Assembly: GCF_000472865.1 (NCBI RefSeq)
Contig: NZ_AXAP01000053.1
Location: 1-57,065, forward strand
Direction: 5' to 3'
Length of the DNA stretch: 57,065 nt
Source of the DNA: Bradyrhizobium elkanii WSM2783
Lineage (GTDB): Bacteria > Pseudomonadota > Alphaproteobacteria > Rhizobiales > Xanthobacteraceae
The notes under the pieces were generated by a model. The model worked only from the letters and a program-made list of their open reading frames with translations, searched no databases and was not told where the DNA came from. A program made the translations under genes and the position numbers. Position 1 is the stretch's first letter. The number at the start of each line of letters is the position of its first letter. Positions 9,517-18,720 of the stretch are shown here, in pieces.

Positions 9517-10644
9517 ATGAAGATTGCCGTTGCCAAGGAAATCGACCCGTCCGAGCCGCGGGTCGCCGCATCCCCTGACACTATCAAGAAACTCAAGGCG
9601 CTCGGTGCGGAGGTCGCGGTCGAGCCGGGCGCGGGCATCAAGTCGGGCTTGCCGGATTCGGAATTCACTGCCGTCGGCGCCACCGTGAGCGCCGATGCGG
9701 TGAAAGATGCCGATATCGTCATCAAGGTGAAGCGGCCGGAGGCGTCCGAGCTCTCGAAATACAAGCGCGGCGCGCTTGTCATCGCCATCATGGACCCCTA
9801 CGGCAATGACGCTGCGCTGAAGGCGATGGCGGATGCCGGTATTTCGGCCTTTGCGATGGAGTTGATGCCGCGCATCACCCGTGCGCAGGTCATGGACGTT
9901 TTGTCGTCGCAGGCGAACCTCGCCGGCTACCGCGCGGTGATCGAGGGCGCCGAAGCCTTCGGCCGCGCCTTTCCGATGATGATGACCGCGGCTGGCACCG
10001 TACCCGCCGCGAAAGTGTTCATCATGGGCGTCGGCGTCGCGGGGCTGCAGGCGATCGCGACCGCGCGCCGGCTGGGGGCCATCGTCACCGCGACCGACGT
10101 GCGTCCGGCGACGAAGGAGCAGGTGGAGAGCCTTGGCGCCAAATTCCTCGCGGTCGAGGACGAGGAGTTCAAGAACGCGCAGACCGCGGGCGGCTACGCC
10201 AAGGAAATGTCTAGGGAGTACCAGGCCAAGCAGGCCGCGCTCACCGCCGAGCACATCAAGAAGCAGGATGTCGTGATCACGACGGCGCTGATTCCCGGCC
10301 GCCCGGCCCCCAAGCTCGTCTCCGCGGACATGGTCAAATCGATGCGGCCCGGTTCGGTACTGGTCGATCTCGCCGTCGAACGTGGCGGCAATGTCGAGGG
10401 CGCGAAGGCGGGTGAGATCGTCGACGTCGATGGCATCAAGATCGTCGGCTACACCAATGTCGCCGGCCGCGTCGCCGCCTCCGCCTCGGGTCTCTATGCC
10501 CGCAACCTGCTCGCCTTCATCGAGACGCTGGTCGACAAGGCGAACAAGGCGCTTGCCGTCAATTGGGACGACGAACTGGTGAAAGCCACCGCGCTGACCA
10601 AGGACGGCGCCGTCATCCACCCGAACTTCCAGCCGAAAGCCTAA
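9517..10644 (+). CDS. pntAA: Proton-translocating transhydrogenase subunit alpha-1
   Basis: This 375-residue protein is the soluble NAD(H)-binding domain I of the Re/Si-specific NAD(P)+ transhydrogenase, which uses the proton gradient to make NADPH from NADH. Its Rossmann core shows GVAGLQAIATARRLGA and the acidic strand end VTATDVRP. The alanine dehydrogenase/PNT N-terminal domain starts at residue 1. I chose ATG 9517 because MKIAVAKEIDP is the conserved family start; an upstream start at 9484 is unlikely. The split of the alpha chain into pntAA and pntAB is usual in Alphaproteobacteria. Genes pntAB and pntB follow directly, so this is one operon. Confidence 0.97.
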   Translation: MKIAVAKEIDPSEPRVAASPDTIKKLKALGAEVAVEPGAGIKSGLPDSEFTAVGATVSADAVKDADIVIKVKRPEASELSKYKRGALVIAIMDPYGNDAALKAMADAGISAFAMELMPRITRAQVMDVLSSQANLAGYRAVIEGAEAFGRAFPMMMTAAGTVPAAKVFIMGVGVAGLQAIATARRLGAIVTATDVRPATKEQVESLGAKFLAVEDEEFKNAQTAGGYAKEMSREYQAKQAALTAEHIKKQDVVITTALIPGRPAPKLVSADMVKSMRPGSVLVDLAVERGGNVEGAKAGEIVDVDGIKIVGYTNVAGRVAASASGLYARNLLAFIETLVDKANKALAVNWDDELVKATALTKDGAVIHPNFQPKA

Positions 10645-10655
10645 GGAGAGAAGCC

Positions 10656-10973
10656 ATGGAGCATATCGCGCAGGCCGTCGATCCCTTCGTATTCCGGCTT
10701 TCCATTTTCGTGCTTGCCGTGTTCGTCGGCTATTTCGTGGTGTGGTCGGTGACCCCCGCGCTGCATACGCCGCTGATGAGCGTCACCAATGCGATCTCCT
10801 CGGTGATCGTGGTCGGCGCGCTGCTCGCGGTCGGCGTCGGTATGATCTCGAGCGGCTCGGGTTGGGCGCGTGGCTTCGGCTTCGTCGCGCTGATCTTCGC
10901 CTGCGTGAACATCTTCGGCGGCTTCCTTGTCACCCAGCGCATGCTGGCGATGTACAAGAAGAAGTCCAAGTAA
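10656..10973 (+). CDS. pntAB: Transhydrogenase subunit alpha-2 (membrane)
   Basis: This 105-residue membrane protein supplies the alpha-side helices of the transhydrogenase proton channel (part of domain II). Three to four hydrophobic helices span about residues 12-34, 40-62 and 68-90, and the tail MYKKKSK is basic. An AAGGAGAG site lies 7 nt before the ATG and the gene starts 11 nt after pntAA, so translation is tightly linked. The length matches split-type PntAB. Confidence 0.95.
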   Translation: MEHIAQAVDPFVFRLSIFVLAVFVGYFVVWSVTPALHTPLMSVTNAISSVIVVGALLAVGVGMISSGSGWARGFGFVALIFACVNIFGGFLVTQRMLAMYKKKSK

Positions 10974-11010
10974 GCGGCCACCTCGGGGAAGAGGCAAACG
11001 GGGACCTGAG

Positions 11011-12408
11011 ATGAACGCCAATCTCTCTGCATTGTTGTATCTCGTGGCGGGTGTGCTGTTCATCCTGTCGCTGAGGGGGCTGTCGAGCCCCGCCACCTCC
11101 CGGCAGGGCAACCTGTTCGGCATGATCGGCATGGCGATCGCGATCGGCACCACGCTCGCGAGCCACCCGCCGGCGGACGGCGTGGCCTGGCTGCTCGTCG
11201 TACTTGGTGTCGCCATTGGCGGCGCGATCGGCGCCGTGATCGCACGGCGGGTGCCGATGACCTCGATGCCCGAACTGGTCGCCGCCTTCCACTCGCTGGT
11301 CGGCATGGCCGCGGTGCTGGTCGCCGCCGGCGCGTTCTATGCGCCCGAGGCCTTCGACATCGGCACGCCTGGCAACATCCACACCCAGAGCCTGATCGAG
11401 ATGTCGCTCGGGGTTGCGATCGGCGCGCTGACCTTCACCGGCTCGGTGATCGCGTTCCTGAAACTGTCGGCGCGGATGAGCGGCGCACCGATCCTCCTGC
11501 CGTTCCGTCACCTCATCAACATCGCGCTCGCTTTGGCGCTGGTGTTCTTCATCGTTGGCCTCGTGCTGTCGGGCAGTGCGGTCGACTTCTGGCTGATCAC
11601 CATCATCGCGCTGGTGCTCGGCGTGCTGATGATCATCCCGATCGGCGGCGCCGACATGCCGGTCGTGATCTCGATGCTGAACTCCTATTCCGGCTGGGCC
11701 GCGGCCGGCATCGGCTTCACGCTCGGCAATTCGGCGCTGATCATCACCGGCGCGCTGGTCGGCTCCTCCGGCGCGATCCTGTCCTACATCATGTGCCACG
11801 CGATGAACCGGTCCTTCATCTCGGTCATCCTGGGCGGCTTCGGCGGCGAGACCGCGGCGGCGGGCGGCGGGACCGGCGAGCAGAAGCCGGCCAAGCTTGG
11901 CTCGGCTGATGATGCCGCCTTCATCATGAAGAACGCCTCGAAGGTCATCATCGTGCCCGGCTACGGCATGGCGGTGGCGCAGGCCCAGCACGCGCTGCGC
12001 GAAATGGCCGACATCCTGAAGAAGGAAGGCGTCGAGGTGAAGTATGCGATTCACCCGGTCGCGGGCCGCATGCCCGGCCACATGAACGTGCTGCTGGCCG
12101 AAGCCAACGTGCCCTATGACGAGGTGTTCGAACTGGAGGACATCAACTCCGAATTCGCCCAGGCCGACGTCGCCTTCGTGATCGGCGCCAATGACGTCAC
12201 CAACCCGGCTGCGGAAGAGGACAAGACCTCGCCGATCTACGGCATGCCGGTGCTGCAGGTGTGGAAGGCCGGCACGGTGATGTTCATCAAGCGCTCGCTG
12301 GCCTCAGGCTATGCCGGCATCGACAATCCGCTGTTCTATCGTGACAACACCATGATGCTGCTCGGCGATGCCAAGAAGGTGACCGAGAGCATCGTCAAGG
12401 CGATGTGA
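11011..12408 (+). CDS. pntB: Transhydrogenase subunit beta
   Basis: This 465-residue protein carries the beta-side membrane helices (domain II, about residues 1-260, eight to nine helices) and the NADP(H)-binding domain III at the C-terminus. The domain III fingerprint GYGMAVAQAQHAL and later GANDVTNPAA and SLASGYAGIDN are all present. I chose the ATG at 11011 (MNANLSALLYL); the open frame upstream overlaps pntAB out of frame and lacks family character. The gene begins 37 nt after pntAB. Confidence 0.97.
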   Translation: MNANLSALLYLVAGVLFILSLRGLSSPATSRQGNLFGMIGMAIAIGTTLASHPPADGVAWLLVVLGVAIGGAIGAVIARRVPMTSMPELVAAFHSLVGMAAVLVAAGAFYAPEAFDIGTPGNIHTQSLIEMSLGVAIGALTFTGSVIAFLKLSARMSGAPILLPFRHLINIALALALVFFIVGLVLSGSAVDFWLITIIALVLGVLMIIPIGGADMPVVISMLNSYSGWAAAGIGFTLGNSALIITGALVGSSGAILSYIMCHAMNRSFISVILGGFGGETAAAGGGTGEQKPAKLGSADDAAFIMKNASKVIIVPGYGMAVAQAQHALREMADILKKEGVEVKYAIHPVAGRMPGHMNVLLAEANVPYDEVFELEDINSEFAQADVAFVIGANDVTNPAAEEDKTSPIYGMPVLQVWKAGTVMFIKRSLASGYAGIDNPLFYRDNTMMLLGDAKKVTESIVKAM

Positions 12409-12426
12409 GGCCGTTTGCGGGCAGCG

Positions 12427-13227
12427 ATGCTCGTCCTGAAATGGCTCCTGATCCTCGCTGCAGTCGGTTATCTCGGAGCGCTCGCGCTGCTGTTCGTCAA
12501 GCAGCGCGAGATGCTGTTTCCGATTCCGACGCGGGAGCGAACCTCACCGGAAGCCGCCGGCTTTCCTGAAGCCGAGGAACATGTCCTCACCGCAGGCGAT
12601 GGTGAAAAGGTCATCGTCTGGCACGTGCCGGCAAAGCCCGGCCGTCCCGTGATCCTGTACTTTCCCGGCAATGGCGATTTTCTCGCGGGACGAGTCAGCC
12701 GTTTCCGCGCGATGACGTCTGACGGTACCGGCCTGGTCGCGCTCTCCTACCGCAGCTATGCCGGCTCGAGCGGATATCCGAGCGAGCGCGGCATTCTGCA
12801 GGACGCCGCTGCAGCTTACGCCTTCACCGCGGCGCGCTATGCCGCGGAACGAATTGTCGTCTGGGGATTTTCGCTCGGCACCGGCGTTGCGGTCGCGCTG
12901 GCTTCTGAACAGCCGATCGGAAAATTGATCCTGGAGGCGCCCTATACCTCGACGGTCGACATTGCTGGCGCGGCATTCCCGTTCGTGCCGGTGCGCTGGC
13001 TAATGCGCGATCAGTTCCGCTCCGACGAACGTATTGCGCGGGTCAAGGCTCCGCTCCTCATCATGCACGGCACTAACGATCCCGTGATCCCGATCATCTT
13101 CGGTGAACGCCTGTTCGCGCTGGCGCATGAGCCGAAGCGGTTCGTGCGCTTTGCTGGCGGCGGCCACGATAATCTCGACTATTATGGTGCGATCGAAACG
13201 GCGCGGCAGTTCATCGGTGGTTTGTAG
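12427..13227 (+). CDS. Membrane-anchored alpha/beta hydrolase (BEM46-like)
   Basis: This 266-residue protein has one N-terminal membrane helix (LVLKWLLILAAVGYLGALAL) followed by an alpha/beta hydrolase domain. The nucleophile elbow is GFSLGTG, the acid lies in HGTNDPVIP and the histidine in GGGHDNLDYYG. It resembles the BEM46/ABHD13 family of hydrolases of unknown substrate. Two starts are possible, TTG 12415 (close behind a GAGG) and ATG 12427; I list the ATG. It lies 18 nt after pntB and may be cotranscribed. The antiporter gene downstream appears to start inside its 3' end. Confidence 0.85.
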   Translation: MLVLKWLLILAAVGYLGALALLFVKQREMLFPIPTRERTSPEAAGFPEAEEHVLTAGDGEKVIVWHVPAKPGRPVILYFPGNGDFLAGRVSRFRAMTSDGTGLVALSYRSYAGSSGYPSERGILQDAAAAYAFTAARYAAERIVVWGFSLGTGVAVALASEQPIGKLILEAPYTSTVDIAGAAFPFVPVRWLMRDQFRSDERIARVKAPLLIMHGTNDPVIPIIFGERLFALAHEPKRFVRFAGGGHDNLDYYGAIETARQFIGGL

Positions 13228-14656
13228 GTACGGAACCAAGGCATGGAGCGGTGTGGCCGTCCTGGCGGCGTTGGTGCTGCTGCCGGAGCCGGCGCGCGCT
13301 GCGGCAGCACTCGACGGCGCGGCGATGAACTGGCCGTTTGCCCTTCCTTTCGCCGGTCTGCTGCTGTCGATCGCGCTCGGGCCGCTGCTGTTTCCGAAAT
13401 TCTGGCATCACCATTACGGCAAGATCGCCGCCGGCTGGTCGTTTCTGACGCTCGCCTCGCTCGTCTGGTTCGCCGGAGGTGCAGCCATGCTGGAGAGCTT
13501 CGTGCATGCGATGCTCGGGGAGTATCTGAGCTTCATCGTGCTGCTGTTCGCGCTCTATACGGTTGCGGGCGGGATCCTGGTGACCGGCGACCTGAGGGGC
13601 ACGCCGTGGACCAATACGTCCGTTCTTGCAGTGGGTACGATGATGGCGAGCGTCGTCGGCACCACCGGTGCCGCCATGATCCTGATCCGCCCGCTGATCC
13701 GCGCCAACCTGTTGCGGCCTCATAACGCGCACGTCATCGTGTTCTTCATCATTCTCGTTGCCAATGTCGGCGGCGCGCTCAGCCCGCTCGGCGATCCGCC
13801 GCTGTTCGTCGGCTTCCTGCACGGCGTCGAGTTCTTCTGGACCACGAGGAACATCTGGTTGCAGACCGCGATCGTGGCCGGTACCCTGCTGCTCGTCTTT
13901 GTCGTGCTCGATCTCTGGCTCTTCCGCAAAGAGCCATCGGCTGCGCCCGGCGGAGCGTCGCCGATCCGCCTTCGCGGCCTGATCAATCTGGTGCTGATCG
14001 CCGCAATCATTGCCAGCATCCTGATGTCGGCGACCTGGCGGCCGGGAATTGCCTTCGATGTTCTCGGCACCAGGCTGGAGCTGCAGAATCTGGTGCGCGA
14101 CGGCCTTCTGATCGCAATCGCGCTGCTTTCGCTATGGCTCACGCCGGACGAACACCGCGAGGCCAACGGCTTCAACTGGGAGCCGATCCGGGAAGTCGCG
14201 AAACTGTTTGCCGCCATCTTCACCGCGATCATCCCGGTGCTGGCGATGCTCCATGCCGGGCGTGATGGCTCGTTCGCCTGGCTGTTGTCCGCGGTCACCG
14301 AACCGAACGGCGCTCCACGGGAGGTTCCCTATTTCTGGTTCACCGGATTGATGTCGGCGTTTCTCGACAATGCTCCGACCTATCTCCTGTTCTTCGAGGT
14401 CGCCGGCGGCGACCCGCAGCGATTGATGGGGGAATTGTCGGGGACGCTGGCGGCAATTTCCATGGGCGCGGTCTACATGGGTGCGCTCACCTATATCGGA
14501 AACGCACCGAACTTCATGGTGGCGGCGATCGCGAACGAGCGCGGCATCAAGATGCCGAGCTTCTTCGGCTATCTCTTCTTTGCGGGTTGCGTGTTGATAC
14601 CACTGTTCCTGCTTCTCACATTTCTGCCGATCGCCCCGGTTCTCAGCGCTCACTGA
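13217..14656 (+). CDS. Sodium:proton antiporter, NhaD/CitMHS-like
   Basis: This integral membrane protein of about 479 residues has roughly 11-13 helices. Motifs such as NVGGALSPLGDPPLF and SAFLDNAPTYLLFFE place it in the ion transporter superfamily with NhaD and ArsB-like exporters; the duplicated Asn/Asp-containing loops are typical. The N-terminus is a good signal sequence (KAWSGVAVLAALVLLPEPARA). The start is uncertain: GTG 13217 gives a charged n-region and overlaps the hydrolase stop by 11 nt, while GTG 13253 lies just behind GGAG. Substrate ions are inferred from the family. The next gene is another cation/proton antiporter. Confidence 0.85.
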   Translation: MVCRYGTKAWSGVAVLAALVLLPEPARAAAALDGAAMNWPFALPFAGLLLSIALGPLLFPKFWHHHYGKIAAGWSFLTLASLVWFAGGAAMLESFVHAMLGEYLSFIVLLFALYTVAGGILVTGDLRGTPWTNTSVLAVGTMMASVVGTTGAAMILIRPLIRANLLRPHNAHVIVFFIILVANVGGALSPLGDPPLFVGFLHGVEFFWTTRNIWLQTAIVAGTLLLVFVVLDLWLFRKEPSAAPGGASPIRLRGLINLVLIAAIIASILMSATWRPGIAFDVLGTRLELQNLVRDGLLIAIALLSLWLTPDEHREANGFNWEPIREVAKLFAAIFTAIIPVLAMLHAGRDGSFAWLLSAVTEPNGAPREVPYFWFTGLMSAFLDNAPTYLLFFEVAGGDPQRLMGELSGTLAAISMGAVYMGALTYIGNAPNFMVAAIANERGIKMPSFFGYLFFAGCVLIPLFLLLTFLPIAPVLSAH

Positions 14657-14697
14657 GTGCCGTATGGTGGAATTCCTTGAGCAGCGGAAGGGGAGTC

Positions 14698-15795
14698 ATG
14701 AGCGCACACGGTCCGATGCCGCGCACGGCATGGATTTTCCCCGCGCTGGCGATGGCGCTGTTCGCCGCAGCGACCGCTGCTGGATGGGTGTTCAGCCCAT
14801 CTCTCGGCGGATGGCTGCTCGCCGCGATCTTGCTGGCCATCCTGTTCGGCACGGTGTTCGCGGCAGTTCATCATGCGGAGGTGATTGCCGAAGAGGTCGG
14901 AGAGCCTTTCGGCACGTTGGTGCTGACGCTCGCGGTGACGATCATTGAAGTGGCGCTGATCACGACGATCATGCTGGGCGACAAGCCTCAGCCGGCGCTG
15001 GCCCGTGACACTGTGTTTGCGGTGGTGATGATCGTTTGTAACGGTCTGGTCGGGCTGTGCATCTTCATCGGCGGGTTGCACTACCGCGAGCAGGATTTCC
15101 AGGTTACCGGCGCCAACGTTTATCTCAGCGTGTTGTTCGTATTGGCGACGATAACGCTGATCATGCCAAATTATACATTGGCGACGCCCGGGCCGGTCTA
15201 TTCGGCGATGCAACTCGGATTTGTCGACATTGTCACGCTCGCCCTCTACGGTGTCTTTCTCTACATCCAGACCATGCGGCACCGCGACTACTTCGTGGCC
15301 GAGTCCGCAAATGATGCTGAGGCGCCGAAGAAGTCATCGGGTGCCGTGCTGGCGCTCAGCATTCCGTTGCTGCTGGTCTCGCTTCTCGCCGTCGTGCTGC
15401 TGTCAAAGAAGTTCTCGCTCGTCATCGATGCCACCGCGGCGATGATCGGTGCGCCGCCCGCCTTCGCGGGACTCGTGGTCGCGCTTCTCATCCTCATGCC
15501 GGAAGGCGTTGCCGCGGCTTCGGCCGCCCGCAACAATGATTTGCAGAAGAGCATCAACCTTGCGCTCGGGTCATCGCTCGCCACGATCGGGTTGACGATC
15601 CCCGCGGTCGGCATCGCCACCTACCTGCTGGGCAAGGAGCTTGTCCTCGGGCTCAGCGCCCAGAGCACGGTGCTGTTGTTCTTGACCTTCCTCTTGAGCA
15701 TGCTGACCTTCGGCACTGGCCGCACCAACATCCTGTTCGGCGTGGTGCATCTGGTGGTATTTGCCGTGTTCTTGTTCTTGGCATTCCTGCCATAG
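14698..15795 (+). CDS. chaA: Calcium/cation:proton antiporter, ChaA/y4hA type
   Basis: This 365-residue inner-membrane exchanger has about eleven helices in two homologous halves. The halves carry the CaCA-superfamily alpha-repeat signatures: VTIIEVALITTIMLG in the first and LILMPEGVAAASAARNNDLQ in the second, with the paired acidic residues (E in IIEV and MPEGV) expected to bind the cation. This matches E. coli ChaA and rhizobial y4hA. A GGGGAGTC site lies just before the ATG. It follows the sodium antiporter by 41 nt, suggesting a small ion-homeostasis unit with the cupin gene. Confidence 0.92.
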   Translation: MSAHGPMPRTAWIFPALAMALFAAATAAGWVFSPSLGGWLLAAILLAILFGTVFAAVHHAEVIAEEVGEPFGTLVLTLAVTIIEVALITTIMLGDKPQPALARDTVFAVVMIVCNGLVGLCIFIGGLHYREQDFQVTGANVYLSVLFVLATITLIMPNYTLATPGPVYSAMQLGFVDIVTLALYGVFLYIQTMRHRDYFVAESANDAEAPKKSSGAVLALSIPLLLVSLLAVVLLSKKFSLVIDATAAMIGAPPAFAGLVVALLILMPEGVAAASAARNNDLQKSINLALGSSLATIGLTIPAVGIATYLLGKELVLGLSAQSTVLLFLTFLLSMLTFGTGRTNILFGVVHLVVFAVFLFLAFLP

Positions 15796-15808
15796 GGAGA
15801 CAACGACG

Positions 15809-16093
15809 ATGCTTGCCGCGAAATCCGATGTCCAGGTCGACACCCCCGAGGTCCGTGTCACGGAATGGCGGCTGGCGCCGGGCAGTGCGACCGGGCCTCA
15901 CGTCCATGAGATGGACTATGTGATCGTGCCCGTGACCGCCGGCGAGATGACCATCGTGGCGCCCAGTGGCGAGCGTTCGAAGGCCGAGCTCCGCGTAGGC
16001 AAGTCGTATTTCCGCAAGGCGGGGGTGGAGCACGATGTGCTTAATGAAACCTCTACGGAGATCGTCTTCCTCGAGATTGAACTCAAACCGTAA
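15809..16093 (+). CDS. Small cupin-domain protein
   Basis: This 94-residue single-domain cupin has a metal-site motif near residues 30-50 (GPHVHEMDYVIVPVTAGE), with two His and a Glu in place, and the second strand motif with H (GVEHDVLNET). I chose ATG 15809 because GGGAGA precedes it and the frame upstream lies inside chaA. It follows chaA by 13 nt and is probably cotranscribed. The ligand is unknown; such proteins can be sensors, isomerases or dioxygenase-like. Confidence 0.85.
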   Translation: MLAAKSDVQVDTPEVRVTEWRLAPGSATGPHVHEMDYVIVPVTAGEMTIVAPSGERSKAELRVGKSYFRKAGVEHDVLNETSTEIVFLEIELKP

Positions 16094-16201
16094 GCATCCG
16101 TGATCGCCGGAACCGGCCGGTTGCCATTGATCCGACGCAGTTGATCCCTCAATGTGCCTCAAAGTTCCCGCATCTAACGCCGCGGCGGGGAGTGGTTGGC
16201 A

Positions 16202-17089
16202 ATGCTGAAATACCTGACGAAATTTGTCGTCGATATCTTTCCCTCGGTGGCTGCGACGGTCATCGGGGCCTACATCGTTAACCACTACATCGTAGCCAAG
16301 CCGGAGGCACCGGCCGCGGCCGCTGTTTCGACCGCCCAGCCGAAGGCGGCCGTCGCGAGCAAACCCGTCGAAAAGCCTGCCGAGGTCTCCAATCTCCCCG
16401 AAGCTGGCGTGAAGGCCAAGGGCATGTCCGAGCGCACGTTGATGGAGCGCACGGCGTCCGAGAAGGCCACGGTGACCGAGAAGCCGGCTGAGAAGGCGAC
16501 CGAGAACAAACCCGCCGCCGAAGCGCCCGCCGAGACTGCAAGCATTCCGCCCGCCGAGCCCCGTCGCCATCAGCCCGCACCCCGTGAAAAGACCGTCGCC
16601 AAGGTGACGCCGGCACCGGTGCAGCAGCCTGCTACCGTGCCCGCCGCTGCACCCGCCTCGCCGCCAGCCGAAGCTGCGGCTGTACCGGACGAGCATCGTG
16701 ACGCCAACGACCTTGCGCGCGCCGCGATCGAGCGGTTGCGCGGCACCGCCGAGGCCGGCTCTCGTTCGCCGGAGGCGGCACGTGCACCGGAAGCGCCTCG
16801 CGTCGCGACTGCGCCATCAGTGGTGCGGCCGTTGCCGCCGCCGATCATGGTCTCGACGCCGCCGAGCGAGACCTTCGGCCAGACCTCTCAGCCGCGTCCG
16901 CCTTATGCCGCAAGCGCGGCTGACGATCCGAACCGTCCGACGCCGCCGGCGGACATTCCGGCCTCACGTCCGCCGCTGGATCTGCGCGCCGACGCAGCAG
17001 GGGCGGAGCCGGCCAAGGAGCGCCCGACGATCGGCGACGACATGCTGTCATCGATGAAATCGGTATTCCACGCCGTCCTGCCGAAATAG
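16202..17089 (+). CDS. Ala/Pro-rich membrane-anchored protein, unknown
   Basis: I do not recognise a named family. This 295-residue protein begins with an N-terminal hydrophobic helix (about residues 8-28, FVVDIFPSVAATVIGAYIVN). The rest is a long soluble region rich in Ala, Pro, Glu and Lys that is likely disordered. A short conserved-looking stretch, DEHRDANDLARAAIERLRG, may form a helix, and the C-terminus ends DDMLSSMKSVFHAVLPK. GGGGAG precedes the ATG; an in-frame TTG sits two codons upstream. The layout suggests an inner-membrane protein with a periplasmic or cytoplasmic tether. Confidence 0.7.
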   Translation: MLKYLTKFVVDIFPSVAATVIGAYIVNHYIVAKPEAPAAAAVSTAQPKAAVASKPVEKPAEVSNLPEAGVKAKGMSERTLMERTASEKATVTEKPAEKATENKPAAEAPAETASIPPAEPRRHQPAPREKTVAKVTPAPVQQPATVPAAAPASPPAEAAAVPDEHRDANDLARAAIERLRGTAEAGSRSPEAARAPEAPRVATAPSVVRPLPPPIMVSTPPSETFGQTSQPRPPYAASAADDPNRPTPPADIPASRPPLDLRADAAGAEPAKERPTIGDDMLSSMKSVFHAVLPK

Positions 17090-17154
17090 CTGAGTACGAT
17101 CGCGCAGGCTGGATATAGCCGGCGTGATCTCGCTGTCTCCACAAACACGCTGTC

Positions 17155-17330
17155 GTCCTCGCGAAAGCGGGGACGCATAACCACACGGAGTTGTTGTGGC
17201 GCGAGCAAGTGCTTGCAGCTTCACACATCACCAAACCCTGTGGCTATGGGTCCCGGGTCGCGCGGAGCCTGTCATCGGGCGCGCGTTCGCGCGACCCGTT
17301 GGCTTGCCCGGGACGACGGCGAGGAGAGTG
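17155..17330. repeat. Palindromic intergenic repeat
   Basis: A GNRA-like hairpin (GTCCTCGC-GAAA-GCGGGGAC, 17155-17174) is followed by further complementary arms, GGGTCGCGCG near 17248 and CGCGCGACCC near 17289. The 249-nt gap 17090-17338 otherwise holds nothing I recognise. Related text recurs between Bradyrhizobium genes (recollection). Confidence 0.55.
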
Positions 17331-17338
17331 CGTCTATC

Positions 17339-17953
17339 TTAACCGCCGGTGCGCGCGAGGCCGCTGCGCGCGGTCTCGTCTCGAGGCCGCAATGCTATCG
17401 CTCGGCTGTACGAAATCGCTGCCTTGCCTTTGTCGCCGAGCCTCTCATAGGCCTCGCCGCGCACCGTCCAAGCCTGGGCGCTGTTCGGATCGGCCTGCAC
17501 TGCTTCGTCAAGATCGGCGGCCGCTTCCTTGGCCTTGTTGAGAGCGAGATAGCTGCTCGCGCGCGCCAGCAACGGGCCGACGCTCTGTGGCGCCAGGCCG
17601 CTGGCCGCGGTGAAATCCTCGATCGCCTGCTGGTGCTGGTTCTGGCCCTGATAGATCAGGCCGCGGCCATAGAGCGCCTGTGTGTTGTAGGGATCGACCG
17701 CGAGCGCCTGTTCGAATTCGGCGAGTGCCTGTTCGGTCTTGAAGGACCGCGCGAACTCCTGGCCACGCGCCGCGTGCTCCTTGGCGTCGCTGACGTTCTG
17801 CGCACTGACGCTGCCGGTCGGCTTGTCGGTGGCGGCCTGCTTGGGTTTGTCGTTGCCGGGCCCCAATGATCCCAGATCGAACGAGCAGCCGCCCAAGGGG
17901 AGACCAAGGGGGATGCCAAGTGCAACGGCCAGCAGGATGGCAGGCCGTGCCAT
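17339..17953 (-). CDS. TPR-repeat lipoprotein
   Basis: This 204-residue protein is predicted to be lipidated: from ATG 17953 it starts MARPAILLAV and reaches the lipobox LPLGGC. Three to four tetratricopeptide repeats follow (about residues 60-190), for example ALAEFEQALAVDPYNTQALYGRGLIYQG and two later copies of the same length. Such proteins act as envelope scaffolds. Upstream starts at 18007 and 18091 are open but would bury the lipobox behind a non-hydrophobic leader. It is downstream of rpsU on the same strand, but a strong terminator separates them. Confidence 0.85.
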   Translation of the reverse strand: MARPAILLAVALGIPLGLPLGGCSFDLGSLGPGNDKPKQAATDKPTGSVSAQNVSDAKEHAARGQEFARSFKTEQALAEFEQALAVDPYNTQALYGRGLIYQGQNQHQQAIEDFTAASGLAPQSVGPLLARASSYLALNKAKEAAADLDEAVQADPNSAQAWTVRGEAYERLGDKGKAAISYSRAIALRPRDETARSGLARTGG

Positions 17954-18088
17954 CAGGCGCGGGAGAGGCAAAATTCCAGAACGGGTGCGGGATGCCGGAA
18001 ACACCATCAACGGAACTGCTCGCGTAATGGAAATGCTCGCGTCTGCAATTCCGTATTGGTAGCCGGCCGCGGTGCAAAATGCACCGAC

Positions 18089-18123
18089 CAAAAAGCAAAA
18101 CGCGGACCCCTCAGGCCCGCGTT
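18089..18123 (-). terminator. rpsU intrinsic terminator
   Basis: On the minus strand, stem AACGCGG/CCGCGTT is followed by a T-rich tail (TTTTGCTTTTTGG). It lies about 32 nt past the rpsU stop. Confidence 0.75.
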
Positions 18124-18154
18124 CTCATTTCTGACCTTTATAAAAAAGGTGCGA

Positions 18155-18454
18155 TCAGCGCGGACCGCGGCCAGCGCCCGGGCCGCCACGTCCACCGGCG
18201 CCACGGTCACCACCCGCGCCGGCGCCGAACACCGGCTTCGGCTTCATCGGCAACAGGCCTTCGCGCTGCAGCTTCTTGCGCGCCAACTTGCGGGCGCGGC
18301 GCACGGCTTCGGCCTTCTCGCGGGCCTTCTTCTCGGAAGGCTTCTCATAGTGGCCGCGGAGCTTCATCTCGCGGAAAATGCCCTCGCGCTGCATCTTCTT
18401 TTTGAGCGCCTTCAGGGCTTGATCGACATTGTTATCGCGGACGAGAACCTGCAC
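18155..18454 (-). CDS. rpsU: 30S ribosomal protein S21
   Basis: This 99-residue protein is the small-subunit protein S21, which sits near the mRNA exit and anti-Shine-Dalgarno region. The core MQVLVRDNNVDQALKALKKK and the Arg/Lys-rich helix AVRRARKLARKK are diagnostic. It is longer than the usual roughly 70 residues because of a C-terminal Gly/Arg tail (after about residue 72: GAGAGGDRGAGGRGG), a trait I recall from Bradyrhizobium. The start is GTG at 18454, preceded by AGAGGAT; upstream in-frame ATGs would add an unrelated leader. It is divergent from aqpZ. Confidence 0.95.
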   Translation of the reverse strand: MQVLVRDNNVDQALKALKKKMQREGIFREMKLRGHYEKPSEKKAREKAEAVRRARKLARKKLQREGLLPMKPKPVFGAGAGGDRGAGGRGGPGAGRGPR

Positions 18455-18720
18455 GCGGCATCCTCTTTTCGATTGATCGGTTCGGAAATCTGGAAAAGCC
18501 AAGGTCGGCGAAAAGGCCAGACCTTCAGCCCTAGGGGCGCGCATGTAGCAGACAAAATCGCAAATGTCCACCGGTGAAGCGGGAGCAACGGCCAAGTAAA
18601 GCCACGAAATAGGGCGAAATTGCCACCTAGTGGCCTTGATTGGGGTGATTCGGCGCCAAATGCTTGGCCGCTACCGCAGCTTTTGCTGGCTCCGGGAAAC
18701 AAAATAATAGGAGAATTGCT

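Noticed and set aside
9430..10620. 396-residue minus-strand frame opposite pntAA
   Set aside because: Composition is typical of an antisense frame in GC-rich DNA (Arg/His/Asp/Gly); pntAA is unmistakable.
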